Of a DNA stretch of 64,000 bases, positions 41,287 to 50,744 are shown one piece after another. The stretch's first letter is position 1, and each line of letters opens with the position of its first letter. A program made the position numbers and the translations under genes. The notes below the pieces were generated by a model that was not told the DNA's origin, did not search any database, and saw only the letters and a list, made by a program, of their open reading frames with translations. Source of the DNA: Actinomycetota bacterium (GTDB lineage: Bacteria; Actinomycetota; AC-67); assembly GCA_041658565.1 (NCBI GenBank), contig JBAZZY010000003.1:62001-126000 (forward strand). The letters are read 5' to 3'.

Positions 41287-43197
41287 GTGACTCAAGACAT
41301 GATCTTTGCATCCTTAAACGACGCCCAGCGCGAGGCGGTCGAAGCCGCGCGCGGTCCGGTCGCGATCCTTGCGGGCGCCGGCACAGGCAAGACGACGACA
41401 ATCACGCGGCGAATCGCTTGGCAAGTCGCCTCCGGAGAGTTCGAGCCGGGGGAGATTCTGGCGGTCACGTTCACGGTGAAGGCTGCGCGCGAGATGGGCG
41501 AGCGTCTCGGCGCGCTCGGAGTTCGCGGCACGCGCGCCAACACCTTCCATGCCCAGGCGCTCGCGCAGTTCCGCCGGTTCAGCCCGGAGCAGCCCGAGAT
41601 CGTGTCCCACAAAGGCCAGATCTTGCACGCGCTCGCTCAGCGGCTGCCGATGCCGTACAAGTTCACGGCGCTTCGCGACCTCGCCGGGGAGATCGAGTGG
41701 GCGAAGAACCGACGCATCGGCGCGCGCGATTACCTCGGCGCGCTGGACGACCACGAAACACCCGTCCCGGCCGAACTGATGCATCGAATCTACGTCGACT
41801 ACGAAAAGCGCAAGCGCAAGGCCGGCTTGATCGACTTCGAAGACCTGCTCGAGCGCACGCTCGCGGTGCTCGCCGAGGACGCGCACGCGCTCGGCCTCGT
41901 TCGGTCGCGCTACGCCGCCTTCACGGTTGACGAGTACCAGGACGTGAACTTGTTGCAGCAAGCTCTGCTCGATACGTGGGTGGGCGCGCGCGACGATGTC
42001 TGTGTCGTCGGCGACGACTACCAGTCGATATTCGGGTTCACCGGAGCGACTCCGAAGTACTTGCTCGGGTTCACGTCGCGCTATGACCACGCAACCGTCG
42101 TCACGCTGACCGATAACTACCGCAGCACGCCCGAGATCCTGGACGTTGCCAACAGGCTCGTTCCGCGTCTGCGCGGCAGCCGCAAGATGCTGCGTGCCGT
42201 TTGCGAGCCGGGTCCTCGTCCGGTGGTACGCGGGTTCGATGCCGGTCGCGATGAAGTGGGCTGGATCGTGGGGGAGTGCAAGCGATTGAACGGCGAGGGC
42301 ACCCCGTGGGAACAGATGGCGGTGCTGTTTCGCATCAACGGCCGCTCAGAGGACTTCGAAGAAGCGTTTGCGCGCGCGAAGATCCCTTACCAGGTTCGCG
42401 ACGGTTCGTTTCTGCAACGCCCGGCGGCGCGCGCATTCGCGGCGCGCGCGCGCGCGGCCGAGGGATCGGTTGCCGCGGCCGCCGAGCAGATTGCCGGAGC
42501 GCTCGGCTTTGATCCGCAAGGCGCCTACGAGGTAGGCGACGAGGCCACGCGCCAGGCCGACCTCGCGCGCCTGGTCGCGCTCGCGCGCGAGTTCCCCGGC
42601 GAAACGGTGGAGGAGTTCGTTGCGGATCTACGCGCGCGTTTCGCCACTGAAGAGCAGGGCCGCGGCGTGCAGCTCATGACGTATCACCGGTCCAAGGGTT
42701 TGGAGTTCGACGCGGTGTTCCTTCCGCGCCTGGAGGACAAGGAGCTGCCGTTCGCGCTGTCGGCTTCCGACGAGGATGTCGCCGAGGAGCGGCGGTTGTT
42801 CTACGTCGGAATCACGCGTGCTCGGCGTCACCTGTCGATCAGCTTTGCGCGCGCCCGCGAGGGCGAACGGCGAACCAAACCCAAGAGAAGCCCCTTCCTG
42901 GACGAGATCGCCCCGGTGCGGCGCGAGCGCGCTGCGGTTGCGTCGGAGCCGCGCCCGGCACGGCGTCCGGCCGCCGCCTCATCGCCCTTGCTGGATGCGT
43001 TGCGGGAATGGCGCCGCGGGGTCGCGGCCGAAGCCGGTCTGCCGGCCTACGTGGTGTTTCACGACTCGACGCTCGCGGAGGTCGCGGCCGCGCGCCCGGG
43101 GTCGCGCGCCGAACTTCGGGCGATCCCCGGTGTCGGCCCGCTGAAGATGCAGCGCTACGGTGAAGCCCTGCTCGCGATCGTCGCGAAGGGCGGATGA
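41287..43197 (+). CDS. UvrD/Rep-family helicase with C-terminal HRDC domain (UvrD2-like)
   Basis: 636 residues. SF1A helicase motifs: Q motif LNDAQREAV, motif I AILAGAGTGKTTTITRR, Ia VTFTVKAAREM, II FTVDEYQDVN, III GDDYQSIFGFTGA, IV LTDNYRSTPEIL, V LMTYHRSKGLEFDAVF, VI FYVGITRARRHL. Residues about 560-635 are an HRDC domain (LLDALREWRRGVAAEAGLPAY to IPGVGPLKMQRYGEALL). This layout matches mycobacterial UvrD2, but the four-Cys zinc module found there is missing. The 2B region is also short. adnA and adnB follow on the same strand, as a DNA-repair island. Confidence 0.92.
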   Translation: MTQDMIFASLNDAQREAVEAARGPVAILAGAGTGKTTTITRRIAWQVASGEFEPGEILAVTFTVKAAREMGERLGALGVRGTRANTFHAQALAQFRRFSPEQPEIVSHKGQILHALAQRLPMPYKFTALRDLAGEIEWAKNRRIGARDYLGALDDHETPVPAELMHRIYVDYEKRKRKAGLIDFEDLLERTLAVLAEDAHALGLVRSRYAAFTVDEYQDVNLLQQALLDTWVGARDDVCVVGDDYQSIFGFTGATPKYLLGFTSRYDHATVVTLTDNYRSTPEILDVANRLVPRLRGSRKMLRAVCEPGPRPVVRGFDAGRDEVGWIVGECKRLNGEGTPWEQMAVLFRINGRSEDFEEAFARAKIPYQVRDGSFLQRPAARAFAARARAAEGSVAAAAEQIAGALGFDPQGAYEVGDEATRQADLARLVALAREFPGETVEEFVADLRARFATEEQGRGVQLMTYHRSKGLEFDAVFLPRLEDKELPFALSASDEDVAEERRLFYVGITRARRHLSISFARAREGERRTKPKRSPFLDEIAPVRRERAAVASEPRPARRPAAASSPLLDALREWRRGVAAEAGLPAYVVFHDSTLAEVAAARPGSRAELRAIPGVGPLKMQRYGEALLAIVAKGG

Positions 43198-43270
43198 CGG
43201 TCGTGTCCCCGGGGTTTCTGTCGTACGCCCGTGTTACGCTCCGCGGCGTCCAATAACAGGGGTTTGTTGA

Positions 43271-46102
43271 GTGCTCGGGAATAGTGTTCGGGGGGCGCAC
43301 CTCGTTGTCGGCCCACCGGGGTCGGGAAAGACGAGGCTGCTGCGGGATCGATTCGCCGCGCTGGTGCGCGAAGGCGAGCAGGGCATCCTGATGCTGGTGC
43401 CCGACCGCCGCGTCGCGCGCGCGCTCGGCGACCACATCCTTCGCGACGTGGGTCGATCGACGTCGGAAGTTCGGGTCACGACCTGGCACGCTTTTGCGCT
43501 GAGCCTTCTTCGTTTCCATTACCCGCGACTGGGCTACCGGCGTGAACCGAGTCTGCTTACCGGTCCGGAGCAGTTCAACCTCGTGCGCGAGATGCTTGCC
43601 GACCCCTTGGAGCGGCAGCGCTGGGCGGAGTTTCGCACGCACACCGCGCTGACGGGATTCGTCGAGGAATTGCGCGAGTTCGTCTTGCGCGCGCAGGACG
43701 CGTTCGAGTTGCCCGAGGACATCGAGAGGCGCGCCACCGAACTCGGGCGCCCGGACCTCGCCGAGGCGGCTCGGTTCTTCCGACGATATCTCGAACGGAT
43801 CGACGTTCCGCAGGACAGCCTCGTCGACCACGCCAACGCGATCGCGCGCGCCGTCCATCTGCTGCGCGAGAACTCCGATATCGCGGTGGCCGTGCGCGCA
43901 CAAGCGCGCCACATCCTCGTGGACGACTACCAGAACGTCACCCCCGCGCAGGAGTCATTGCTTCGAGAACTGGCGATCGGCGCCGACTCGGTGGTCGTCG
44001 CGGCCGACCCCGACGCGCGCATCTTCGGGTTCCGAGGTTCGTCCGCGCACGCGCTTGACGACTTTCGTAAGAGGTTTGCGCCCGTCGGCGAGTCGCACTT
44101 GTCCGAGCTTCATCGCATGCCCTCGCGCACCGACGCGTGGCTGTTTGACCACCTGTCTGAGGAAGCGTCCGCCGTGGCTTCGGAGTGTATGCGGCTGCAC
44201 GTGCGCGAAGGCATCGGCTACGGCGAGATTGCCGTGGTCGTTCGGCGCTATGGCGCGGCGTTCCGCGAGGTCTGCCGTTCCCTTCGTCGCGCCGGAGTTC
44301 CTTTGGTCACCGTGAGCGAGGACCGGCCGCTGGCTCGAGAACCTGCTCTGGCTCCCGTCCTGGATCTCGCGCGCGCGGCCTTGCGTCCGGCGGAGCGTGA
44401 GGAACGACTCGCTCGGGTGCTCGCTTCGCCGGTTGCCCGCCTGGATGCCCATGAGGTCCGTGCTCTGCGACGTGAGGCACGACTTCGTCGTACGACGCTG
44501 GACGGACTGCTCGCCGCGCCCCCCGAAGATCTCCCGGAACGCCTGGTGGCGGCCTTGCGCGAGGTCGGGAGTCTCTTGGAGGAGATCGCGGACTGCGCGC
44601 GCCGTGAGACGCGACCCGCCGGCGTCTTCTGGTTCTTGTGGAAGCGCTTGCCGCTGTTCGACGACTTGGTCGCCCAGGGCGACGACGACGCTCTCGACGC
44701 CGTCGCGGCGTTCGCCGAGGCGATCGAGCGTTTCAGCGATCGGCGGCCGGGGATGGGCTTCGACGATTACCTCGACGCTTTGGAGGGAGTTGAGTTCGGT
44801 CCCGAGCCGTGGCGCATGCCCGAGGTGCGACGTCCCGATGCCGTTCGAGTGATGACGGCGCACCATGCCGCAGGGACGGAGTTCGAGGCGGTTATCGTTG
44901 CCGGCTGCGTTGAGGGAGAGTTCCCCGACCCGCACGAACGCCGCGTGCTGTTCGACGTGCGCGACGTGCTCGCGCCGGCGACTCCTCAGCAGCGCCGCGC
45001 CGCGCGCATGCAGGAGGAGCGCAGGCTGTTCACGGTCGCCACCACGCGCGCGCGCCGCAGGTTGTTGATGACGGGCGCGCGCGAGTCGAGCCGGCGTGAG
45101 GCCTCGGTTCCGTCGCCGCTGGTGCGCGCAACCGGCGCTGAATGGGAACGACCGCCGCAGACTGAGCCCTTGACGCGCGACGAAGTCGAGGCGCACGCGC
45201 GCCGCGCAATGCGGGACGCGACGGTGCCGCCGGATGCCCGGCGCGCCGCGCTCGATGTTTTGGCCCGTCTTCCCGGCGTCCGCCCCGAACGCTGGTGGTA
45301 TGAGCGTGAATGGTCGGGGCCCGGCGTTCCCCTAGTTCCGGGCGAACTGCGAACGAGTTACTCGCGGCTGAGTGCGTACGACAACTGCGGTCTGCAGTAC
45401 CTCTACTCGGTCGAGCTTGGGCTGGATCCGGCGTCGAGTCATCAGATGCAGGTCGGCAGTTGGGTGCACGACATCGTGGACCTGTGCGCGCGCGGCGAGA
45501 TTCCAATGACTCCTGCGGCGCTGATCGAGGCTCTCGACAAGGTGTGGGATCCTTCGATCTTCGACGGGATCGCCATGGAGCGGCAGCGACGCAAGGACTC
45601 AGAGAAGATGCTCCGTCGCTGGCTCGAGGTCGATGGGGAACTCGAAACGCTCGCAAGCGAGGTGTGGTTCGAGTTTCCCGTGAACGGCGCCGTCGTGCGC
45701 GGACGCATCGACCGCGTCGTGCGTTGCGGTAACTCGATGTTGCGCTTGATCGACTACAAGACCGGACGCAACGCCAAGTCCCAGGAAGAGATCCGCGAGG
45801 ACCTTCAGCTCGCTACTTACTACCTGGCGCTGACGACGGCACAGGAGTTGGTCGGCCTTGGCGAGCCGCGGTATCTGGAACTCGCGTACTTGGGCGCTCA
45901 AACCCGCGACGGGTTCATCCGCAGAGGTCTGGACCCTCGGCGTATCGAGGGGTACGCGGAATCGGCGCGCGCGCGCCTGGAGTCATTCGTCGCCGGGATC
46001 CATGAAGAGCGCTTTTCTCCCGCGCCGGGTGCGGACTGCGCGTACTGCAAGTTCAAGTCGATCTGTCCGGTGTGGCCCGAGGGTGACGAGGTGAGGCTGT
46101 GA
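43271..46102 (+). CDS. adnA: AdnA-like helicase-nuclease subunit
   Basis: 943 residues. With AdnB it would form the actinobacterial double-strand-break resection motor-nuclease that replaces RecBCD. The N-terminal SF1 motor has Walker A VVGPPGSGKTRLL (residues 12-24) and a motif II of VDDYQN, with Asp in place of Glu as in mycobacterial AdnA (DDAQ). The C-terminal RecB-like nuclease has LRLIDYKTGRNAKS near residue 828. An iron-sulfur set is visible: one Cys in AYDNCGLQY (about 705) and CAYCKFKSIC near residues 921-930. The GTG start at 43271 is weakly supported. The stop overlaps adnB. Confidence 0.9.
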   Translation: MLGNSVRGAHLVVGPPGSGKTRLLRDRFAALVREGEQGILMLVPDRRVARALGDHILRDVGRSTSEVRVTTWHAFALSLLRFHYPRLGYRREPSLLTGPEQFNLVREMLADPLERQRWAEFRTHTALTGFVEELREFVLRAQDAFELPEDIERRATELGRPDLAEAARFFRRYLERIDVPQDSLVDHANAIARAVHLLRENSDIAVAVRAQARHILVDDYQNVTPAQESLLRELAIGADSVVVAADPDARIFGFRGSSAHALDDFRKRFAPVGESHLSELHRMPSRTDAWLFDHLSEEASAVASECMRLHVREGIGYGEIAVVVRRYGAAFREVCRSLRRAGVPLVTVSEDRPLAREPALAPVLDLARAALRPAEREERLARVLASPVARLDAHEVRALRREARLRRTTLDGLLAAPPEDLPERLVAALREVGSLLEEIADCARRETRPAGVFWFLWKRLPLFDDLVAQGDDDALDAVAAFAEAIERFSDRRPGMGFDDYLDALEGVEFGPEPWRMPEVRRPDAVRVMTAHHAAGTEFEAVIVAGCVEGEFPDPHERRVLFDVRDVLAPATPQQRRAARMQEERRLFTVATTRARRRLLMTGARESSRREASVPSPLVRATGAEWERPPQTEPLTRDEVEAHARRAMRDATVPPDARRAALDVLARLPGVRPERWWYEREWSGPGVPLVPGELRTSYSRLSAYDNCGLQYLYSVELGLDPASSHQMQVGSWVHDIVDLCARGEIPMTPAALIEALDKVWDPSIFDGIAMERQRRKDSEKMLRRWLEVDGELETLASEVWFEFPVNGAVVRGRIDRVVRCGNSMLRLIDYKTGRNAKSQEEIREDLQLATYYLALTTAQELVGLGEPRYLELAYLGAQTRDGFIRRGLDPRRIEGYAESARARLESFVAGIHEERFSPAPGADCAYCKFKSICPVWPEGDEVRL

Positions 46103-49100
46103 GTCCCCAGGATCTGTTCGCGACGGGCGTGTCGCCGCAGGTGCGCGGGGCGCTCGGCGACCGGGATCCCACGCGTCAGCAGTGGGCGGCGATTTCCGCG
46201 CCGCTCGAGCCGTGCGTGCTCGTGGCCGGCGCCGGTTCGGGCAAGACCGCGGTCATGACCGCGCGCATCGTGTGGCTGGTTTCCGAAGGCCACGCAAGGG
46301 CCGGCGAGATCCTTGGACTGACGTTCACGAACAAGGCGGCCGACACACTCACCGAGAGGGTCCGCCGCGCGCTTGCTCCGCTCGGTCTGCCCGACGGCGA
46401 GGAACCCGCGATCTCGACCTACCACTCGTTCGCCGCACGCATGATCGCCGACTACGGCTTGCGCGCCGGGGTCGAGCCGGGAGCGACGTTGCTGTCCGGG
46501 GCCCAAGCCTGGCAGATCGCGTCGGAGTTGTTTCTGCGCAGAACCTTCGAAGCGCTCGAAGTGCGGTCGCTCTACCACGTGAAGTGGGTGCTCTCCCTGG
46601 CCGACGAGTGCTCCAACCATTTGGTCGAGCCTGAAGAGATCGTGGCTTGCGACACCCGACTCCTCGAGCGGCTTTCGGGGTCCAAGGGGCGGATGTCCGC
46701 GAAGGTGATCGACGCCGCCCGCCGGCGCATCGAACTTGCCGCCGTTGTGCGCGACTACATCGAGGTCAAGCGCGCGCGCAACCTTGTCGACTTCGGCGAC
46801 CAGATCCGTCTTGCCGCGCAACTGGCCGCGGATCCGGCGGTCGCCGCCGACTTTCGTGCGCGCTATAGCGTTGCGTTGCTCGACGAGTATCAAGACACCA
46901 ACGTCGCGCAGGCAAAGATGCTGCGCCTGCTGATGCCCGACGGGTATCCGGTCATGGCCGTCGGCGACCCGGATCAGAACATCTATGCCTGGCGCGGGGC
47001 CAGCCTGCACAACTTGTTGGCGTTCCCGAATCAGTTCCGGATCGATGCCGCATCACCCGCCGCGAGCCGACCTCTGTCGGTCAACTTCCGCTCCGGTGCG
47101 CGAATCCTGGATCTTGCGAACGTGTTGATCGCCGGGATCCCCGCCGCGAGGCGTCCGCCGGGCAAAGTCCTGGAGCCCTACCCGCCGCTCGGCGAGGGCG
47201 AAGTGGCGATCTTCTCGGCCACCGATCAGGTATCCGAGGCGGAACGCGTTGCGGATGAGGCGCGTCGTGCGCACGACGCAGGAACGCCATGGAGTGAGAT
47301 CGCGATCTTGTGTCGCAAGAAGCGGCTGTTCGGTTCCTTCGTCGAGGTGTTCCGCGAGGCCGAGATTCCGCTGGAGGTCGTGGACATCGGAGGCTTGCTG
47401 ATGACGCCGGAGGTCGTAGACCTCGTCGCGTTGCTGCGGGTACTGCACGACTCGGCCCGCAACGTCGCGCTCGCGCGGCTGTTGCGGGGACCGCGCTGGC
47501 GGATCGGGCACCGAGACCTGGCAGTGCTGGCGCGCCACGCCGCCGCCGCGAACGGAGATCTGCGCGCGCGCATGGAGGTCGATTCGGTTGGGGATGTGGC
47601 GTTCTCGCTCGCCGAGGCGTTAGACGCTGTGGACGACGTCGAGGGACTTTCCGAAGAGGGACGCGCCCGCATTTCGCAGTTCGTTGCCGAACTTGCGGAG
47701 TTGCGTGCCGCCGCGCATTTGCCGCTGCCCGACCTGGCCGCGCGCGCGCTCGAGTCCTTAGGCATCGTGGCTGAACTCGACGCATCGTCCTCACCGGCCG
47801 CGCCGGCGGCCAAGCGCAATCTCGCGCATTTCGTCGACCGAGTGGCGTCGTTCGAACCGGTGGACGGAGAGGCGACTCTGGAGACGTTGGTGGAGTGGCT
47901 CGATGCCGTTGCCGAGGTGGACGAGGAGTTTGATGCGTCGCAGCCGACCGACGAGGACTCGGTCAAGCTCATGACGATCCACCAGGCGAAGGGCTTGGAG
48001 TTCGACGTCGTGTTTGTTCCCGGTATGGCGGCCGGTGCTCGATCGAAGATCTTCCCCGACACCAGCATTCAGGCCAACCCTGCGACGTCGGCCCGCAACA
48101 TCCCATTCGAACTTCGCGGCGACTCCGAGATTCTGCCGCACTTCGAGGGAAACCTGACCGCGTTCCAAACTGAACTGGTTGCGCGCGCGGAGGAGGAAGA
48201 GCGTCGGCTGCTTTACGTGGCGGTGACGCGCGCGCGCAGCAGGCTCGTGTGCTCGTCGGCGCATTGGTACTACCCGGTCGGTCTCGGCGAGGCGCTGAAG
48301 ACTCCGATGGCTCCGAGTGAGTACTGGGAAGAAATCCGGGCGTTTCCGGGGGTTCACGTCATGACCGAAGTGCGGCCGCCGCAGGAGAACCCGCTCGTCG
48401 CGCGCCGTGCCGCGCGCGCGCAGGACTGGCCGCCTTCGGCGGGTCGCGTGCGCGACGCAATGTTCCCCGACGGATTCGCCGCCGAGGTGGCGCGCGCGCG
48501 CACGGTCGCGCCGCAGGACTCATCGCTGTTTGCCTTCGTCCCCTCGGGGCCGCCGGGTCCGGTGCTGCCGCGCTCGTTGCCCGTATCGTCGCTCGTGACG
48601 TACGCGGGGTGCCCGAAGCGCTTCTACTGGTCCTACGTTCGGCCATTGCCGCGGCGTCCCGGAGTCGCCGCGCGCATCGGGACGCTCGTGCACTCCTGGA
48701 TCGAGCGCCGGGCCGACGGACAGATGCCGCTGCTGGACGTCGAGCAGTTCGAAGAGCGAGACCCGACCGAGTTCGGCGCGCGCATCGCCGAGTTGAAGAC
48801 GGTATACGAGCGCACGCGGTTTGCGGCGATGAAGCCGCTCCACAGCGAGCAGAAGATCGCACTGGTCTTTGGAGACGTCGTCGTGCAAGGACGAATCGAC
48901 GCCATCTTCGCGCGCCCCGAGGGAGGCTGGGAGATCGTCGACTTCAAGACCGGCCGCTTGCCTGCGGAGGGCGACGAAGCCGCCGACCGCCAACTCGAGT
49001 TGTATGCGCTCGCCGCGCAAGAGATCTGGGGTAAGGCGCCCGAGGACCTCACTTTGACGTTCGCATCGCTCACGGAAGGGGAGCGCCAAGTCCGCGTTCG

Positions 49101-49245
49101 ACCTGCGGTCGAGATCCGCGCCGACGTCGAGCGCGCGCTGGCCGAAATCGCCGCCGCCGGATTCGATCCGGCTCCGTCGAGTGCGTGCCGCTCGTGCGAC
49201 TTCCTGGCGCGCTGCCCGCAAGGGCGGGCCGAATATGGGACCTGA
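46099..49245 (+). CDS. adnB: AdnB-like helicase-nuclease subunit
   Basis: 1048 residues. Complete SF1A motor: LVAGAGSGKTAVMTARIVW (about 40-58), TFTNKAADTLTERV, VALLDEYQDTNVAQ, GDPDQNIYAWRGA, LMTIHQAKGLEFDVVF and YVAVTRARSRLV. The C-terminal nuclease has WEIVDFKTGRLPAEGDEAADRQLELYALA in shortened form VDFKTGRLP and ADRQLELYALAAQ, with Gln/Tyr of motif QhxxY. The Fe-S cysteines are YAGCPKRFYWSY and CRSCDFLARC. It uses a GTG start in a GTGA overlap with adnA. As in mycobacteria, this subunit keeps the fully canonical DExQ motor and is likely the lead motor. Confidence 0.93.
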   Translation: MSPQDLFATGVSPQVRGALGDRDPTRQQWAAISAPLEPCVLVAGAGSGKTAVMTARIVWLVSEGHARAGEILGLTFTNKAADTLTERVRRALAPLGLPDGEEPAISTYHSFAARMIADYGLRAGVEPGATLLSGAQAWQIASELFLRRTFEALEVRSLYHVKWVLSLADECSNHLVEPEEIVACDTRLLERLSGSKGRMSAKVIDAARRRIELAAVVRDYIEVKRARNLVDFGDQIRLAAQLAADPAVAADFRARYSVALLDEYQDTNVAQAKMLRLLMPDGYPVMAVGDPDQNIYAWRGASLHNLLAFPNQFRIDAASPAASRPLSVNFRSGARILDLANVLIAGIPAARRPPGKVLEPYPPLGEGEVAIFSATDQVSEAERVADEARRAHDAGTPWSEIAILCRKKRLFGSFVEVFREAEIPLEVVDIGGLLMTPEVVDLVALLRVLHDSARNVALARLLRGPRWRIGHRDLAVLARHAAAANGDLRARMEVDSVGDVAFSLAEALDAVDDVEGLSEEGRARISQFVAELAELRAAAHLPLPDLAARALESLGIVAELDASSSPAAPAAKRNLAHFVDRVASFEPVDGEATLETLVEWLDAVAEVDEEFDASQPTDEDSVKLMTIHQAKGLEFDVVFVPGMAAGARSKIFPDTSIQANPATSARNIPFELRGDSEILPHFEGNLTAFQTELVARAEEEERRLLYVAVTRARSRLVCSSAHWYYPVGLGEALKTPMAPSEYWEEIRAFPGVHVMTEVRPPQENPLVARRAARAQDWPPSAGRVRDAMFPDGFAAEVARARTVAPQDSSLFAFVPSGPPGPVLPRSLPVSSLVTYAGCPKRFYWSYVRPLPRRPGVAARIGTLVHSWIERRADGQMPLLDVEQFEERDPTEFGARIAELKTVYERTRFAAMKPLHSEQKIALVFGDVVVQGRIDAIFARPEGGWEIVDFKTGRLPAEGDEAADRQLELYALAAQEIWGKAPEDLTLTFASLTEGERQVRVRPAVEIRADVERALAEIAAAGFDPAPSSACRSCDFLARCPQGRAEYGT

Positions 49246-49270
49246 GCGGCGTAAATCCATGCCGGGGCGG

Positions 49271-49276
49271 TACCCT
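49271..49276 (+). promoter_or_regulatory. putative -10 element (TACCCT) of a leaderless membrane-protein mRNA
   Basis: TACCCT ends 7 nt before the ATG at 49284; there is no ribosome site. Confidence 0.45.
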
Positions 49277-49283
49277 GTGTCCC

Positions 49284-50729
49284 ATGCCTGAGCGCAAGAA
49301 GCCGTTGAAGCCTGTCCCCGCGCGCGCCGCCGCGAAGAAGCCCGTGCCGAAGAAGCCCGCGCCGAAGAAGCCCGCGGCCGCCGCGAAGAAGCCCGTGCCG
49401 AAGAAATCTGCAGCCGCCGCGAAGAAACCCGTGCCGAAGAAGCCTGCGGCCGCCGCGAAGAAGCCCGTGCCGAAGAAATCTGCAGCCGCAGTCGGGAAGC
49501 CGGCCGCGGCTGCGAAGAAGTCCACCCCGGCTCCGAGGAAGCCGGCCGCCGTGGTGGAGAAACCCGCCGCGGAGAAACCCGCCGCGGAGAAACCTGCAGC
49601 GCGGGAGTCGCGCGCGCCGGCAGTTGGGGCGGCCAGCGTCTCTTCTACTCGTCCGGTCGCGGTCGCACCGGGCGCGCGCGAGAGCATCGCGACGCCGTAC
49701 GTGTACCGCCTGCCCGTTGCGGAACCTCAGGACTCGTCCGACGTCCCAGACGATTCCACCCCGGCCCCGGACGCGCCTTCGGCTTTGGATGGGGCCCCGC
49801 CCCGCACCTGGGAGGAGCCGGCGGCGGCGGCGCTCGCGGGAGTTCTGGCGATCTTGGTCCTGGTGCCTTGGTACTCGGCCGGCTCGCTCAGCGTTAGCGG
49901 CTGGGCGTCGGGAACCTGGGGACCGGTCGTGTTCTTCCTCGCTCTTGCCGCAGTCGGAGTCATTGCGCTGCGCCGGTTGAATGCCCCCGTCCGCTTTCCG
50001 GTCGAGTCCGGACTCGTGGTCGAAGCCGTCGCATGGGTGTCGATTGTGGGGCTGTTCATCAAGCGATTCATGCGCGTCAAGGCTGGGGCGACGGGCTTCA
50101 CGCTCGGTGTGACTCGGGGACAGACGATTGCGTTGTTCGTCGCGGTGGGGCTTGCGCTGGTCGCAGGCCGTTTGTCGACGAACGCGCCGATAATGATCCG
50201 TCCGGGCTGGTTCCGTGATCGTGAAGGCAAGATCGGTGTGGCGATTCTCGGGGTTGCACTGGCGGTCGGGCTCATCTTCGGCTTTACGAATTCGGCATTC
50301 CCCGGTCAGCCGCAGTCGCAGGCGGGAGCCGTGAACCCCAACGTGCGGCAGGTTACCGGGATGCCCAAGTGCGGCAAGGACATGAGATTCCCCGTCCCGG
50401 CGGGCGTGACCGCCACCAGCGGTTACGACATCAAGGGTTCGCCGACTTGCGTGATGACGTTCTCGTCGAGTTCGTTGACGCTCAGCAAGATGTACTCGAG
50501 ATTTGTTGCGGCGCTTCGTAAGGCGGGCTGGAGCGTCACGTCCTCGCCGGCGCTGCAGACGACGCGGGTCCTGTCTTTGACCAAGCCGAAGTGCGGCCAG
50601 ATGACGTTCATCGAGGGCCAAAGCGGTGCGACATCGGCCACCGCGAGTCCAAAGGCAAGTCCGGCGAAGAAAGTCCGCACGGCAACAGTGTGGGTCGGAC
50701 CCTGTGCCTCCCCGGCCCCCAGCCGCTAG
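49284..50729 (+). CDS. membrane protein with histone-like Lys/Pro/Ala tail and Cys-rich exterior domain
   Basis: 481 residues, no recognised family. Residues 1-110 are a low-complexity basic tail with KKPVPKK(P/S)AAAA repeats, like the C-terminal tails of histone H1 or mycobacterial HupB. Residues 110-170 are an acidic Pro-rich linker. Five membrane helices follow between about 175 and 350 (for example ALAGVLAILVLVPWYSAGSL, GPVVFFLALAAVGVIALRRL, GQTIALFVAVGLALVAG). The last 130 residues form an extracytoplasmic domain with four Cys (MPKCGKD, PTCVMTF, KPKCGQM, VGPCASP). If the tail is cytoplasmic it could contact DNA, RNA or membrane surface. Confidence 0.75.
   Translation: MPERKKPLKPVPARAAAKKPVPKKPAPKKPAAAAKKPVPKKSAAAAKKPVPKKPAAAAKKPVPKKSAAAVGKPAAAAKKSTPAPRKPAAVVEKPAAEKPAAEKPAARESRAPAVGAASVSSTRPVAVAPGARESIATPYVYRLPVAEPQDSSDVPDDSTPAPDAPSALDGAPPRTWEEPAAAALAGVLAILVLVPWYSAGSLSVSGWASGTWGPVVFFLALAAVGVIALRRLNAPVRFPVESGLVVEAVAWVSIVGLFIKRFMRVKAGATGFTLGVTRGQTIALFVAVGLALVAGRLSTNAPIMIRPGWFRDREGKIGVAILGVALAVGLIFGFTNSAFPGQPQSQAGAVNPNVRQVTGMPKCGKDMRFPVPAGVTATSGYDIKGSPTCVMTFSSSSLTLSKMYSRFVAALRKAGWSVTSSPALQTTRVLSLTKPKCGQMTFIEGQSGATSATASPKASPAKKVRTATVWVGPCASPAPSR
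49335..49493 (+). repeat. 36-bp coding repeats for KKPVPKK(P/S)AAAA
   Basis: Four copies start at 49335, 49386, 49422 and 49458. The first is longer by 15 bp. Copies alternate between a CCCGCGG and a TCTGCAG version, suggesting duplication of a two-unit block. Confidence 0.85.
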
Positions 50730-50744
50730 AAGTCGGCGCAGCCG

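Noticed and set aside
43271..49245. AddA/AddB as the identity of the two helicase-nucleases
   Set aside because: Both chains carry their own motor and nuclease with Fe-S cysteines, and a DDxQ motif in the first, which fits AdnA/AdnB better than AddAB.
49335..49493. 36-bp repeats, considered as CRISPR direct repeats
   Set aside because: They are back-to-back, without spacers, and encode the Lys/Pro/Ala tail of a membrane protein.
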